Source: an uncultured Caryophanales bacterium (GTDB lineage: Bacteria; Bacillota_I; Bacilli_A; RFN20; CAG-288). From it: 64,000 nt of DNA. Within the stretch, counting starts at the first letter, position 1; every line of letters starts with the position of its first letter. Below the pieces are notes generated by a model that saw only the letters and a program-made list of their open reading frames with translations, was not told the origin of the DNA and ran no database searches. The stretch covers positions 124,001 to 188,000 of the forward strand of contig CASEGJ010000004.1 in the NCBI GenBank assembly GCA_949287425.1, in the 5' to 3' direction. Made by a program: the position numbers and the translations under genes. Below are positions 27,101 to 35,559 of the stretch, one piece after another.

Positions 27101-27720
27101 TGGAAAAAATACTTGTTTTTGGTGGAACTTTTAATCCTTTATCTATTGCCCATGGCGATTTGTTTTTATATGCTAAAAATTATCTTAAAGCTAGTAAAGG
27201 TATATTACTTCCTACTGGAGATAGATTTATTAAATGCTGGAAACACTATTCTTCTAATGATGTAATTGATAGTAAAATCCGTTTAGAAATACTTGAAAAA
27301 TTTGTTAGTCTTCATTCAAATATATATTTAAATTTAGATGAATATAATCAAATCACCTATAAAACATACGATACTTTAAAACGAATTTATATGAGCAATC
27401 AAAATTCTGAAATATATTTTTTATTAGGAAACGAAAAAATAAGTGAAATATTTAAGTGGTATAAAATCGATGATTTGCTAACTGAATTTCACTTTTTGTT
27501 TATTAAAAGGAAGAAAGAAAAAGTGAAATTGGATGATCAAACATCAAATTTAATTTTAAAGCATAAATCCCATATACATTTTCTAGATTATAATAATAAG
27601 TATCTAGATGTTTCATCTAGCTTAATTAGAAAAGCTATAATAGAAAAGAATATAGAATTATTAGAAAAATACACATATAATTTTGAAATAGAGATATTAA
27701 AAAAAGAGGGTTTATTATGA
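27100..27720 (+). CDS. nadD: Nicotinate-nucleotide adenylyltransferase
   Basis: The nucleotidyltransferase motif GGTFNPLSIAHGD (residues 8-20) and the second motif DVSSSLIRKAI near 170 identify NadD, which converts NaMN and ATP to NaAD. 206 residues is the normal length. Its ATG shares a base with the pncB stop, and its end overlaps nadE by 4 bases (ATGA), a strong sign of coupled synthesis. No HD-domain YqeK gene follows, although that pair is common in Bacillota. Confidence 0.93.
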   Translation: MEKILVFGGTFNPLSIAHGDLFLYAKNYLKASKGILLPTGDRFIKCWKHYSSNDVIDSKIRLEILEKFVSLHSNIYLNLDEYNQITYKTYDTLKRIYMSNQNSEIYFLLGNEKISEIFKWYKIDDLLTEFHFLFIKRKKEKVKLDDQTSNLILKHKSHIHFLDYNNKYLDVSSSLIRKAIIEKNIELLEKYTYNFEIEILKKEGLL

Positions 27721-29612
27721 AATCGAAATATGGAATTTATAAAGTTAGATTAGCTTCATTTAATTTAAAGTTACTTCAAATAGAAGAAAACACTAAGCAG
27801 ATAATTTCAAATATAAGGCAGGCTAGTTTAGATAAAGTTAGCGTTTTAGTTTTTAGTGAACTATGTTTAACTGGATATACGGCCAACGATTTATTTTTAA
27901 ACAAGAACCTTTTTGATAAAGTTAAAATATCTTTAGAAGAAATCAAAAAAGAAGTTAATAAGGATCTTGTTGTTTTTGTTGGTGGTCATTTAATATATAA
28001 AGATAAAATTTACAATGTCAGTTACGTTTTTTCAAACTATCAATTAGTTGGAATAGTAGGAAAGACATATTTGCCAAATTATGGGGAATTTTACGAAAAA
28101 AGGTGGTTTTCATCTATTAAAGAAATTCCTAATAAAAATATCGATTTTTTAAATCAAAAAGATGTTCCTATAGGAAACGATTTGATTTTTGAATTTGGAG
28201 ATGATTTAAAAATAGGTTGTGAAATATGTGAAGATCTTTTTGTAATAAATCCACCTTCTAACAATTACTCTTTAAATGGAGCTAATTTAATAGTTAATCT
28301 TTCAGCTTCTAGTGAAATAATTTCCAAAAAAGAATATAGAGAAAATTTAATCTATATGGCTTCTAGTAAAAATTATGTCGGTTATTTATACAATTCTTCT
28401 TCACAAGGAGAATCGAGTCAAGATTTAGTGTTTTCCAATTGTAAAATGATAGTTGAAGCTGGGACTATTTTAAATCGAAGTTATACTGATTCTTATATAG
28501 ATGGGTTAATTGATATCTTTAATATTGAAAATCAGCGTTTAAAATATAAATCGAGTTTTGAACAAGCTAGTTTACCTTGTCGTTATATCAAAATTGAAAC
28601 TTCTAATAGCGAAATCGACTTACTACCTAATAAAGTTAATCCATATCCATTTATATTGTTAGATTTAGAAAAAAGACGTGAAAGATCAAAACAAATTATT
28701 TCCTTGCAAGCTCAAGGATTAATATTGAGATTAGTTAATTCTCATTTCCAAAAAGTCGTTATTGGTATTTCAGGAGGACTAGATTCTTGCCTAGCTTTGT
28801 TAGTTGCTATTGAAGCTTTTAAAAAGCTAAATTTAGATCCTAAAAATATCATTTGTGTTAGTATGCCTGGATTTGCTACTTCTAAATTAACTTATTCAAA
28901 TTCTAAACAGTTAATTCAATTAGCTAACGCGACATATTTAAAGATAGATATTAAAAAATCTTGCCTTCAGCAATTAAAAGATATTAATCATCCTACAGAT
29001 GTTTATGATACGACTTACGAGAATCTTCAAGCTAGAACTAGAACTTCCATTTTAATGAATTTAGCTAATCAAAATAACGCGTTAGTAATTGGAACTGGCG
29101 ATCTTTCTGAATTGGCTTTAGGCTTTGCAACTTATAATGGAGATCACATGTCTAATTACGGAGTTAATTCATCGATTCCAAAAACTTTGATAAAGTCGCT
29201 AGTTTTAGATTATGGATATTATCATAAAGAATTTGAAAAGGTTTTAACATCTATAGTAAATACGCCTATTTCGCCTGAATTAATTCCATCTAAAGATAAA
29301 AGTATTTCTCAAAAGACTGAACAGATAATAGGAAAATACGATCTGCATGATTTTTTCTTGTATCAGTTTATGAGAAATAATGCTAGTAAAGAGAAAATAT
29401 ATCAATTAGCTAAGATTGCTTTTAATAATTTAGAAGAAAAATATATTAAAGATACTTTAGATATTTTCTTTAAAAGATTTTTTACAAATCAGTTTAAAAG
29501 GAGCTGTCTTCCTGATGGAGTGAAGGTAGGGACAATTTCACTTTCTCCACGTGGAGATTTTAGAATGGCTTCTGATATCGATTATAAAAACAGCTTAAAT
29601 AGCGATGATTGA
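27717..29612 (+). CDS. nadE: Glutamine-dependent NAD+ synthetase
   Basis: A two-domain protein of 631 residues. The N-terminal nitrilase-type amidase has Glu48 (FSELCLTGY), Lys116 (GKTYLPNYGEFYE) and Cys171 (CEICEDLF); it releases ammonia from glutamine. The C-terminal domain has the PP-loop GISGGLDSCLAL near residue 355 and GTGDLSELALGFATYNGD near 465, which adenylate and amidate NaAD to NAD+. This completes nicotinate salvage to NAD with the two genes before it. The stop is TGA. A 7-bp inverted repeat (29613-29619 with 29627-29633) lies just after it but lacks a T tract. Confidence 0.96.
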   Translation: MKSKYGIYKVRLASFNLKLLQIEENTKQIISNIRQASLDKVSVLVFSELCLTGYTANDLFLNKNLFDKVKISLEEIKKEVNKDLVVFVGGHLIYKDKIYNVSYVFSNYQLVGIVGKTYLPNYGEFYEKRWFSSIKEIPNKNIDFLNQKDVPIGNDLIFEFGDDLKIGCEICEDLFVINPPSNNYSLNGANLIVNLSASSEIISKKEYRENLIYMASSKNYVGYLYNSSSQGESSQDLVFSNCKMIVEAGTILNRSYTDSYIDGLIDIFNIENQRLKYKSSFEQASLPCRYIKIETSNSEIDLLPNKVNPYPFILLDLEKRRERSKQIISLQAQGLILRLVNSHFQKVVIGISGGLDSCLALLVAIEAFKKLNLDPKNIICVSMPGFATSKLTYSNSKQLIQLANATYLKIDIKKSCLQQLKDINHPTDVYDTTYENLQARTRTSILMNLANQNNALVIGTGDLSELALGFATYNGDHMSNYGVNSSIPKTLIKSLVLDYGYYHKEFEKVLTSIVNTPISPELIPSKDKSISQKTEQIIGKYDLHDFFLYQFMRNNASKEKIYQLAKIAFNNLEEKYIKDTLDIFFKRFFTNQFKRSCLPDGVKVGTISLSPRGDFRMASDIDYKNSLNSDD

Positions 29613-29807
29613 TTTTGTGATATAGGCACAAAAATGCAAGTTAAATAATTTAAATTTTTTAATTGTATAACAATGGAAGAAATACCTAATTAAATTTCTA
29701 AATAAATAGTTAGTATACGTATTTTTAGGCATCAAACAATTTTTTATAAATAAATAAAAATTTGTTTAAAATAACATTTGTAACAACTGCGATTAAAAAC
29801 ATTTTAA

Positions 29808-29836
29808 TTGATAGAGATAAAATTGACATTTATAAT
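29808..29836 (+). promoter_or_regulatory. Strong sigma-A promoter of the pectate lyase gene
   Basis: TTGATA (29808-29813), a 17-base spacer and a perfect TATAAT (29831-29836). Transcription would start near 29843, leaving a leader of about 50 bases. The remaining bases from 29634 to 29807 are AT-rich without a visible signal. Confidence 0.8.
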
Positions 29837-29842
29837 TGAAAT

Positions 29843-29857
29843 ATGTAACCGCTTACT
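29843..29857 (+). promoter_or_regulatory. cre site (CcpA operator) at the transcription start of the pectate lyase gene
   Basis: ATGTAACCGCTTACT fits every fixed position of the cre consensus WTGNAANCGNWNNCW, and its core GTAACCGCTTAC is a near-palindrome of LacI-family type. It covers the predicted start point, the classical position for repression. A LacI-family pathway-specific regulator could also use it. Confidence 0.7.
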
Positions 29858-29895
29858 TTTGTGTATTTCGGTTATTTTATGAAAGGGAGTTATAA

Positions 29896-32355
29896 ATGTT
29901 AAAAAAGAAACCACTATTAATTTTTACAAGCATACTTCTAGTTAGCTTGATTAGTTGTCAACCAGATTTAGGCGCGATATCTTCAAATTCTAGTTCAAAT
30001 AGTTCACCTACTATTAGTCAATCTAGTCAATCTAGTCAATCTAGCGATACAGGAGTTTCTTCTTCAAAAGAATCTTCTAAGGATACTCCAGTTTCTTCTA
30101 GTGAAAAAGAAACGGTTTCATCTACTTCATCAAAAGAAGAAGTAAGCTCTTCTTCTGAAACTTCTTCTTCAGTTTCTTCCTCTAGTCAAAATTCTTCTAG
30201 TACTAGTTCAGAATCTTCAAGCTCTTCTGAACCATCTTCTAGTTCTTCTTTAGATTCAAGTTCATCTGAAGACGAAGAATCTTCATCAACTAGTAGTGAT
30301 GTTCCTGTTGTAACTGAAGGTGAAATTGAAATAGTTCGTGCTACTGGTAATCAAGAATCTATCACAGTTATTTTCAATCAATTTGAAAATTACACTAAGT
30401 ACAATGCATATTACAAAATAGATGGTGGAAGTGAATATATTAAAGTTGATGGTATGTTAATTAGAAAATATCCATCTAATTATAGAGTTGATATTTTAGG
30501 ATTAAAACCTGCTAATTATTCAGTCAAACTTGTCGCTGTGGATTCAAATAACAATGAAGTTGAACAAGTTAATGGTTTGGCTAACCATATTAAAGTAACT
30601 GCTCAAGTTAGAGAAGGTTACGCTTTTATTAATAATCATTGTCCAGGAGCTTATACATTAGAAGGTACTTTAAAAGATAATGCGGTAGTTATTTATGTTA
30701 CTGACGAAAATAAGGAAAGTGTTTCTTTACAAGTTCAACAAGATAAGTCTTTAAAGACTTTTACCGGAATTCAAAATATTATTACTGCGTTTAAAAAAGG
30801 TAGCGATAAGCGCCCATTATGTGTAAGAATTATCGGTAATGTTACCACTGGTAGTAGTTTTAATAAAGGCGATTTAGCTTTAGATTTATCTAATAAATAT
30901 ACAGCTGGAATTACAATTGAAGGTGTTGGAAATGACGCTACTTGTAATGGCTTTGGTATTAGAGTTAAAGGTGGTATTGATGTTGAAGTTAGAAACTTGG
31001 GCTTTATGAATTGCAATTCAGATGAAGGTGATTCTATTAGCTTCCAACAAGATAACGATTATGTTTGGGCACATAATAACGATCTTTTCTATGGCGATGC
31101 TGGTTCAGATGCTGACCAAGCTAAAGGCGATGGTAATGTTGATTCTAAAGGTACTGACCATATTACCCATTCTTATAACCATTTCTGGGATGCTGGTAAA
31201 TCTTGTTTGTTAGGCATGAAAAAAGAAGGTGAAGATAAAATGGTAGCCACATATCACCATAACTGGTTTGACCATTCAGATTCACGTCATCCACGTGTAA
31301 GAGCATATACTACTCACGTTTATAACAATTACTTTGATGGTGTAGCTAAATATGGTATTGGTTCTACTATGGGTTCATCCATATTCTCTGAAACAAATTA
31401 CTTTAGAAATACTAAATATCCAATGTTAACTTCTATGCAAGGAAGCGATATTTCTGGTGATGGTGAAGGTACATTCTCTAAAGAGGATGGTGGTGTTATT
31501 AAAGCTTATAATAACGCTATTGTTGAAGGTGGAACCTTTGTTCCATATTCTTCAACTAACAATGTGGAATTTGATGCTTATGTAGTTGAAAATAGAAATG
31601 ATGAAGTCCCTAGTAACGTTAAAGCTAAACAGGGTGGGGCTACATATAATGGATTTGATACTAAAGCGGATTTTTATGATTATAATCCTCAACAAACTCC
31701 TGAAGCTGCTAAAAATGAAGTTATAAGTTATGCTGGTAGATTAGAAGGTGGAGATTTCAAATGGATATTTGATAATTCAGTAGATGATACTTCTTATGCA
31801 GTAGATCCTGAATTAAAAGCTGCCTTAAAAGCTTATGATTCTTCATTAGAAGGTTATGGTTTATCTTCAGAAAATAATGCAGTTATTAATGGGGAAGGAG
31901 GAAGCGGAGAAGTTAATCCTGATCCAGATCCAGGAACTGATCCTGATGACCCAGATACAGGTGAAGATGATAATCCATCAACTCCTATTGAAGCGGATGT
32001 TTCAATTACCTTTACAGAAGATGTGATTAAAGCTAAAGGCGATGAAAACTTTAGTTTATTACAAGGAAGTGTAAAGAGTGATTCTGGAACAACTATTGAC
32101 GGACATACATATGGGAATGGTTTAAAACTTAATAGTGGCGAAACAATTTCATTTACTACTAGTGAACCAATGAATTTATTGATGCATATTGGTGGAGCTG
32201 CCAAAACAGTTGTTGTTGATGGTACAGAATATGATGTCGATCAAACAACTCACGTGTTTACTTTAAATAATTTACCTGCTGGTAATCATACTATTAAAAA
32301 AGGTACTAAAGGCGAAGGAGTAATTTACTTCATCGGTTTAACAAAAGTTGAATAA
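29896..32355 (+). CDS. Pectate lyase-like lipoprotein (PL1 family)
   Basis: The lipoprotein signal ends in SLISC (Cys21). A Ser-rich linker covers about residues 27-137, and a fibronectin III-like module about 140-225. The right-handed beta-helix lyase domain lies at about 240-600. Its PL1 hallmarks are WDAGKSCLLG, ATYHHNWFDHSDSRHPRVR, which holds the catalytic arginine region, and THVYNNYFDGVAKYGIGS. The C-terminal 120 residues, after an Asp/Pro-rich linker, look like a carbohydrate-binding beta domain. It would cleave polygalacturonate at the cell surface by beta-elimination. GAAAGGGAG precedes the start; promoter and cre site lie upstream, a terminator follows. Confidence 0.88.
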   Translation: MLKKKPLLIFTSILLVSLISCQPDLGAISSNSSSNSSPTISQSSQSSQSSDTGVSSSKESSKDTPVSSSEKETVSSTSSKEEVSSSSETSSSVSSSSQNSSSTSSESSSSSEPSSSSSLDSSSSEDEESSSTSSDVPVVTEGEIEIVRATGNQESITVIFNQFENYTKYNAYYKIDGGSEYIKVDGMLIRKYPSNYRVDILGLKPANYSVKLVAVDSNNNEVEQVNGLANHIKVTAQVREGYAFINNHCPGAYTLEGTLKDNAVVIYVTDENKESVSLQVQQDKSLKTFTGIQNIITAFKKGSDKRPLCVRIIGNVTTGSSFNKGDLALDLSNKYTAGITIEGVGNDATCNGFGIRVKGGIDVEVRNLGFMNCNSDEGDSISFQQDNDYVWAHNNDLFYGDAGSDADQAKGDGNVDSKGTDHITHSYNHFWDAGKSCLLGMKKEGEDKMVATYHHNWFDHSDSRHPRVRAYTTHVYNNYFDGVAKYGIGSTMGSSIFSETNYFRNTKYPMLTSMQGSDISGDGEGTFSKEDGGVIKAYNNAIVEGGTFVPYSSTNNVEFDAYVVENRNDEVPSNVKAKQGGATYNGFDTKADFYDYNPQQTPEAAKNEVISYAGRLEGGDFKWIFDNSVDDTSYAVDPELKAALKAYDSSLEGYGLSSENNAVINGEGGSGEVNPDPDPGTDPDDPDTGEDDNPSTPIEADVSITFTEDVIKAKGDENFSLLQGSVKSDSGTTIDGHTYGNGLKLNSGETISFTTSEPMNLLMHIGGAAKTVVVDGTEYDVDQTTHVFTLNNLPAGNHTIKKGTKGEGVIYFIGLTKVE

Positions 32356-32373
32356 AAAGTAGTTATTGTTATT

Positions 32374-32408
32374 AAAAACTTCACTAGCTTATATTAGTGG
32401 AGTTTTTA
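32374..32408 (+). terminator. Terminator after the pectate lyase gene
   Basis: AAAAACTTCACTA (32374-32386) pairs with TAGTGGAGTTTTT (32395-32407) over 13 bp with one G-T pair; the stem ends in the T run. Confidence 0.85.
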
Positions 32409-32478
32409 GTTTTTATAATTTTGATAACATTATTTATTTTTAAAGTATACAAGACAAATAACAGCAGCAAAATGTTGT

Positions 32479-32504
32479 AAAATAGTAAATTTTTTTACTA
32501 TTTT
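32479..32504. promoter_or_regulatory. AT-only inverted repeat before the aldolase gene
   Basis: AAAATAGTAAA (32479-32489) and TTTACTATTTT (32494-32504) are perfect complements around a TTTT loop. It sits 45-70 bases before the aldolase ATG, just upstream of the extended -10 candidate TGGTATCAT (32516-32524). It could be an operator or a weak hairpin for upstream transcription. Confidence 0.4.
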
Positions 32505-32548
32505 TACAATGTAAGTGGTATCATAGAAAAAGGAGGAAAATATTTCTA

Positions 32549-33466
32549 ATGAAAAAAATTAATGAAGAGATGTTAAAACAAGCTAAATCTGGAAAAGGAT
32601 TTATCGCTGCTTTGGATCAATCAGGAGGTTCTACTCCTAAAGCTTTAAAAGGCTATGGTGTTGATGAAAGCATGTATACAGTTGATGGGAAACACGATGA
32701 AGAAAAAATGTTTGCCCTTATTCATGAAATGAGAGCTAGAGTTATTACTTCTAAAGAATTTACTTCCGATAAAATCTTAGGTGCTATTCTTTTTGAAAAA
32801 ACTATGGATTCTACTATCGAAGGTAAAGGTAGTGCAGAATATCTTTGGGAAAATAAACACGTCGTGCCTTTCTTAAAAATCGATAAAGGTTTAGCTGAAG
32901 CTAAAGATGGTGTTAGATTAATGAAAGATATTCCTAATTTAGATGCCACTTTAGAAAAAGCTGTTTCCCATGGCGTTTTTGGTACTAAGATGCGTTCAGT
33001 TATCGATTCTTATAATGAAAAAGGTATCGAGGCTATCGTCAATCAACAATTTGAATTAGGTATGCAAATTGTCTCTCATGGTTTAGTCCCTATCTTAGAA
33101 CCTGAAACTACTATTACTGCTCCTGATAGAGAAAAATCTGAAAAATTACTTCACGATTTATTCGTTAAGAAGATTAACGAACTTCCTGAAGGTGTTAAAA
33201 TCATGATTAAGATTTCTATCCCAGCAAATCCACATTTATGGGATGATTTATTAGATAATCCACATGTTGTTAGAATAGTCGCTTTATCTGGTGGTTATTC
33301 TAGAGATGAAGCTAATAAATTGTTAAAAAAATGCCCAGGTTTAATTGCTTCTTTCTCCAGAGCTTTATTAGAAGATTTAAGATATCAACAAACTCAAGAT
33401 GAATTTGATGCTCATTTAGCTGATGCTGTCAATTCTATCTATGATGCTACTGTTAATAAAGACTAA
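32549..33466 (+). CDS. fda: Class I fructose-bisphosphate aldolase
   Basis: The protein shows the class I aldolase pattern of the bacterial 300-residue type: GKGFIAALDQSGGSTPKALK at the N-terminus, FEKTMDSTIEG, VPFLKIDKGL, GVFGTKMRSVI near residue 145 and VPILEPETTI near 185. KIMIKISIPA near 222 carries the Schiff-base lysine region. It splits fructose 1,6-bisphosphate in glycolysis and pairs in function with the PPi-PFK at 48211. AGGAGG lies 13-18 bases before ATG 32549. Codon use is strongly optimised, which suggests high expression. Confidence 0.94.
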   Translation: MKKINEEMLKQAKSGKGFIAALDQSGGSTPKALKGYGVDESMYTVDGKHDEEKMFALIHEMRARVITSKEFTSDKILGAILFEKTMDSTIEGKGSAEYLWENKHVVPFLKIDKGLAEAKDGVRLMKDIPNLDATLEKAVSHGVFGTKMRSVIDSYNEKGIEAIVNQQFELGMQIVSHGLVPILEPETTITAPDREKSEKLLHDLFVKKINELPEGVKIMIKISIPANPHLWDDLLDNPHVVRIVALSGGYSRDEANKLLKKCPGLIASFSRALLEDLRYQQTQDEFDAHLADAVNSIYDATVNKD

Positions 33467-33482
33467 TTAAATCATTTAGAAA

Positions 33483-33516
33483 ATAAAATGAGGTTCGTTT
33501 GAACCTCGTTTTATTG
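33483..33516 (+). terminator. Terminator after the aldolase gene
   Basis: ATAAAATGAGGTTC (33483-33496), loop GTTT and GAACCTCGTTTTAT (33501-33514) form a 14-bp stem with one wobble pair and a T-rich 3' arm. The following 100 bases up to the minus-strand terminator show nothing else. Confidence 0.88.
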
Positions 33517-33614
33517 TGGATAAAAAATTAAAACTGATATTATCTTAAATTGAAAATAGAGTTTACTAACCTAAGTTTTTAATAAATATTTGTTAGGAGT
33601 TTAAAAATTTATGA

Positions 33615-33646
33615 AAATCAAAAAATCTAGGAATTAACCTAGATTT
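33615..33646 (-). terminator. Terminator of the cytidylate-kinase-like gene
   Basis: On the minus strand AAATCTAGG, a 6-base loop and CCTAGATTT form a perfect 9-bp stem (33623-33646), followed by TTTGATTTT. Confidence 0.8.
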
Positions 33647-33656
33647 ATGAGTGAAT

Positions 33657-34253
33657 TTATAATTTTCCTAAACGGATTTTAGCGTATTCAATAATAACGT
33701 CAACTGATTTTTCAATACCGATAGAGGAATTTAGACATAGATCGTAAGTTTCAGCACTACTCCAAGATCTATTAGTGAAATAGTTGTAGTAATTAGCGCG
33801 TTTCTTATCTATTTTCTTAATGACATCTTCAGGTTTTTTACCTTGTAAATCATAGTAAGTAGTCGCTCTTTTAACCCTTTCTTCTATAGGAGCATAAATA
33901 AATATACTGATTAAGTTTTTATAGTTTCTTAATACATAGTCAGCACATCTTCCAATGATTACACATGATTCACCAGATTGAGCGATTTTTTCAATAGTTT
34001 CAAACTGAGCTAATGAAACACGCTGACTAGCAGTTAGATAGTTAGTTCCTTCTGGTAGGCCTAAAAATGAGAAGATAGAATCTTTTTTCTCGTCGTTAGA
34101 TTTAATAAAATCGATGCATAGTCCAGAATCAGCCGCTACTTTTTCAAGAAGTTTGTTGTCATAAAAACCAATATTTAATTTTTTAGCTAGTTCTTGGCCT
34201 ATGTAATGGCCTCCAGAACCATACTGACGACTAATCGTAATAATATAGCTCAT
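33657..34253 (-). CDS. Cytidylate kinase-like family protein
   Basis: The 198-residue protein opens with YIITISRQYGSGGHYIGQEL, the P-loop of the Cytidylate_kin2 family (ISRxxGSGG), and ELAKKLNIGFYDNKLLEKVA follows. GRCADYVLRNY near residue 100 and IEERVKRATTYY near 127 give the lid-region basic residues. These proteins resemble CMP kinase but their true substrate is not established, and a separate cmk gene is usual. AAGGAC precedes the start. It is the last gene of a minus-strand pair with the CobW gene, 62 bases downstream of it. Confidence 0.85.
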   Translation of the reverse strand: MSYIITISRQYGSGGHYIGQELAKKLNIGFYDNKLLEKVAADSGLCIDFIKSNDEKKDSIFSFLGLPEGTNYLTASQRVSLAQFETIEKIAQSGESCVIIGRCADYVLRNYKNLISIFIYAPIEERVKRATTYYDLQGKKPEDVIKKIDKKRANYYNYFTNRSWSSAETYDLCLNSSIGIEKSVDVIIEYAKIRLGKL

Positions 34254-34315
34254 AAGTTTTAGTCCTTTCTTATAATATAATTATAAAATATTTTGAGAAA
34301 TATGTAATAAAAATA

Positions 34316-35452
34316 TTAGTTATCTAGACAATTATCAAGCGTTTCTTTTAGTTTATCTTTCTGTAGATTTTGACCGATAAAAACTATTTCTTGCTTTCTA
34401 TCTTGATAGATAGGATCCCAAGTTTTTCTAAGTTGAGGATTTTGTTTTAATATTGAAGCTATATTTTCGTTATTAGTTGATCCGACCCATTTAGCAAAAG
34501 GTTGGATGGAACGAGATTGACCAACTTGTTCAAAAATAAAGGCATTTTCATAATCGCAAGAAAAATAACATAGACCTTTAGAGCGAAGAATTGAATCCAT
34601 AAGAGGATTATTAAAAACGAAATCTTTAAATTTATCTAAATTGAATGGCTTTTTAGTTTGATAGGTAAATGTTTGAATGTTGTATTCTAAAATTTCAGGG
34701 TCTTTGTTTTCTTCCTCTTCTTTTTCTAATTCTTCTTTCCAAGAATCAGTCAGTTTAGCTCTTTCAAAAACAAATGACGATTTATCGAGAATATCGTTAA
34801 CATCAACTTGACAATGATCGGTTAAAATAATTTGAATGCCAGGTTGAAGTTGATACAAAGCTTGATATATTTCATATTGATCTTGCCTTGATTTAACATC
34901 GCTGAATTTATTTAAAATCAAAGTTTGGCACAATTCTAGTTGTTCTTTTAATAAGGTTCCTATATCGTCTTTTTTATATTCTTTAGTAAGAAGATCTTTG
35001 CCGTTATTAAATTCACTATGCAAACGTAAAGCATCTACTACACAAATAACTGAATCTAATTCCCATAATTTTTGATTGAATTGGTCTTTAAATTGCTCAG
35101 AAGAAAAACAGATATTTTGAATGATTGGAACAGGTTCACAAATTCCAGAAGCTTCTATTAAAATAGAATCAAAAATTTGAGGCTTAATCAGTTCAAAAAT
35201 TTGATCAATAAGTTCATTTTTTAAAGTGCAGCAAATACACCCGTTAGTTAAAGAAACTAGATTTTGATTTTTTAAGCTAGCTATACCTTGTTTATCTATT
35301 AAAGTTTCATCGATATTTACTTTTCCTATATCGTTAACTAAAACAGCGAATTTTTTGCCGTTATTATGTTTTAAAATATGATTTACTAACGTTGTTTTAC
35401 CAGCGCCTAAAAAGCCAGTTATCAAAGTTATTTTACACGGTTTAATATACAT
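34316..35452 (-). CDS. CobW/G3E family GTPase (putative metallochaperone)
   Basis: Walker A is GFLGAGKTTLVNHIL (residues 13-27). The metal-binding CxCC motif is in TNGCICCTLKNELI near 73, DSILIEASGICEPVP gives the switch region near 97, and LNKFSDV the guanine-binding NKxD near 180. The C-terminal CobW_C domain starts near 265. Such proteins load Zn2+ or Co2+ into target enzymes. The ZIP transporter at 44836 could be its functional partner, but nothing links them directly. A 13-base palindrome lies in its promoter region. Confidence 0.9.
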   Translation of the reverse strand: MYIKPCKITLITGFLGAGKTTLVNHILKHNNGKKFAVLVNDIGKVNIDETLIDKQGIASLKNQNLVSLTNGCICCTLKNELIDQIFELIKPQIFDSILIEASGICEPVPIIQNICFSSEQFKDQFNQKLWELDSVICVVDALRLHSEFNNGKDLLTKEYKKDDIGTLLKEQLELCQTLILNKFSDVKSRQDQYEIYQALYQLQPGIQIILTDHCQVDVNDILDKSSFVFERAKLTDSWKEELEKEEEENKDPEILEYNIQTFTYQTKKPFNLDKFKDFVFNNPLMDSILRSKGLCYFSCDYENAFIFEQVGQSRSIQPFAKWVGSTNNENIASILKQNPQLRKTWDPIYQDRKQEIVFIGQNLQKDKLKETLDNCLDN

Positions 35453-35477
35453 TTTCTTTCTCCTAACTACATGTTTT

Positions 35478-35503
35478 AATATAGCACTTTTTATCTAAGA
35501 TAA
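35478..35503 (-). promoter_or_regulatory. CobW promoter region with palindrome TTATCTAAGATAA
   Basis: On the minus strand TGCTATATT (35478-35486) is an extended -10 about 30 bases before the CobW start. Immediately upstream lies the 13-base palindrome TTATCTAAGATAA (35491-35503), where a repressor would block RNA polymerase. It does not match the Fur/Zur consensus that I know. Confidence 0.4.
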
Positions 35504-35545
35504 GGATATAATATAAATTAAAATTTTTAATATTTGTCCTATCTT

Positions 35546-35553
35546 GTTATAAT
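35546..35553 (+). promoter_or_regulatory. Extended -10 placed for a leaderless transcript
   Basis: TGTTATAAT, of which the TATAAT occupies 35548-35553, lies only 6 bases before ATG 35560, so transcription would start at or next to the A of the start codon. No Shine-Dalgarno sequence is present. Confidence 0.5.
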
Positions 35554-35559
35554 TTAAAT

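Noticed and set aside
30000..30300. Possible tandem DNA repeat or CRISPR-like array
   Set aside because: The repeats (TCTAGTCAA and Ser codon runs) encode the serine linker of the lyase and lack spacers of constant length.
31854..32204. Pro/Ser-rich open frame on the minus strand within the pectate lyase gene
   Set aside because: Mirror of the Asp/Pro linker and C-terminal domain; no promoter or ribosome binding site.
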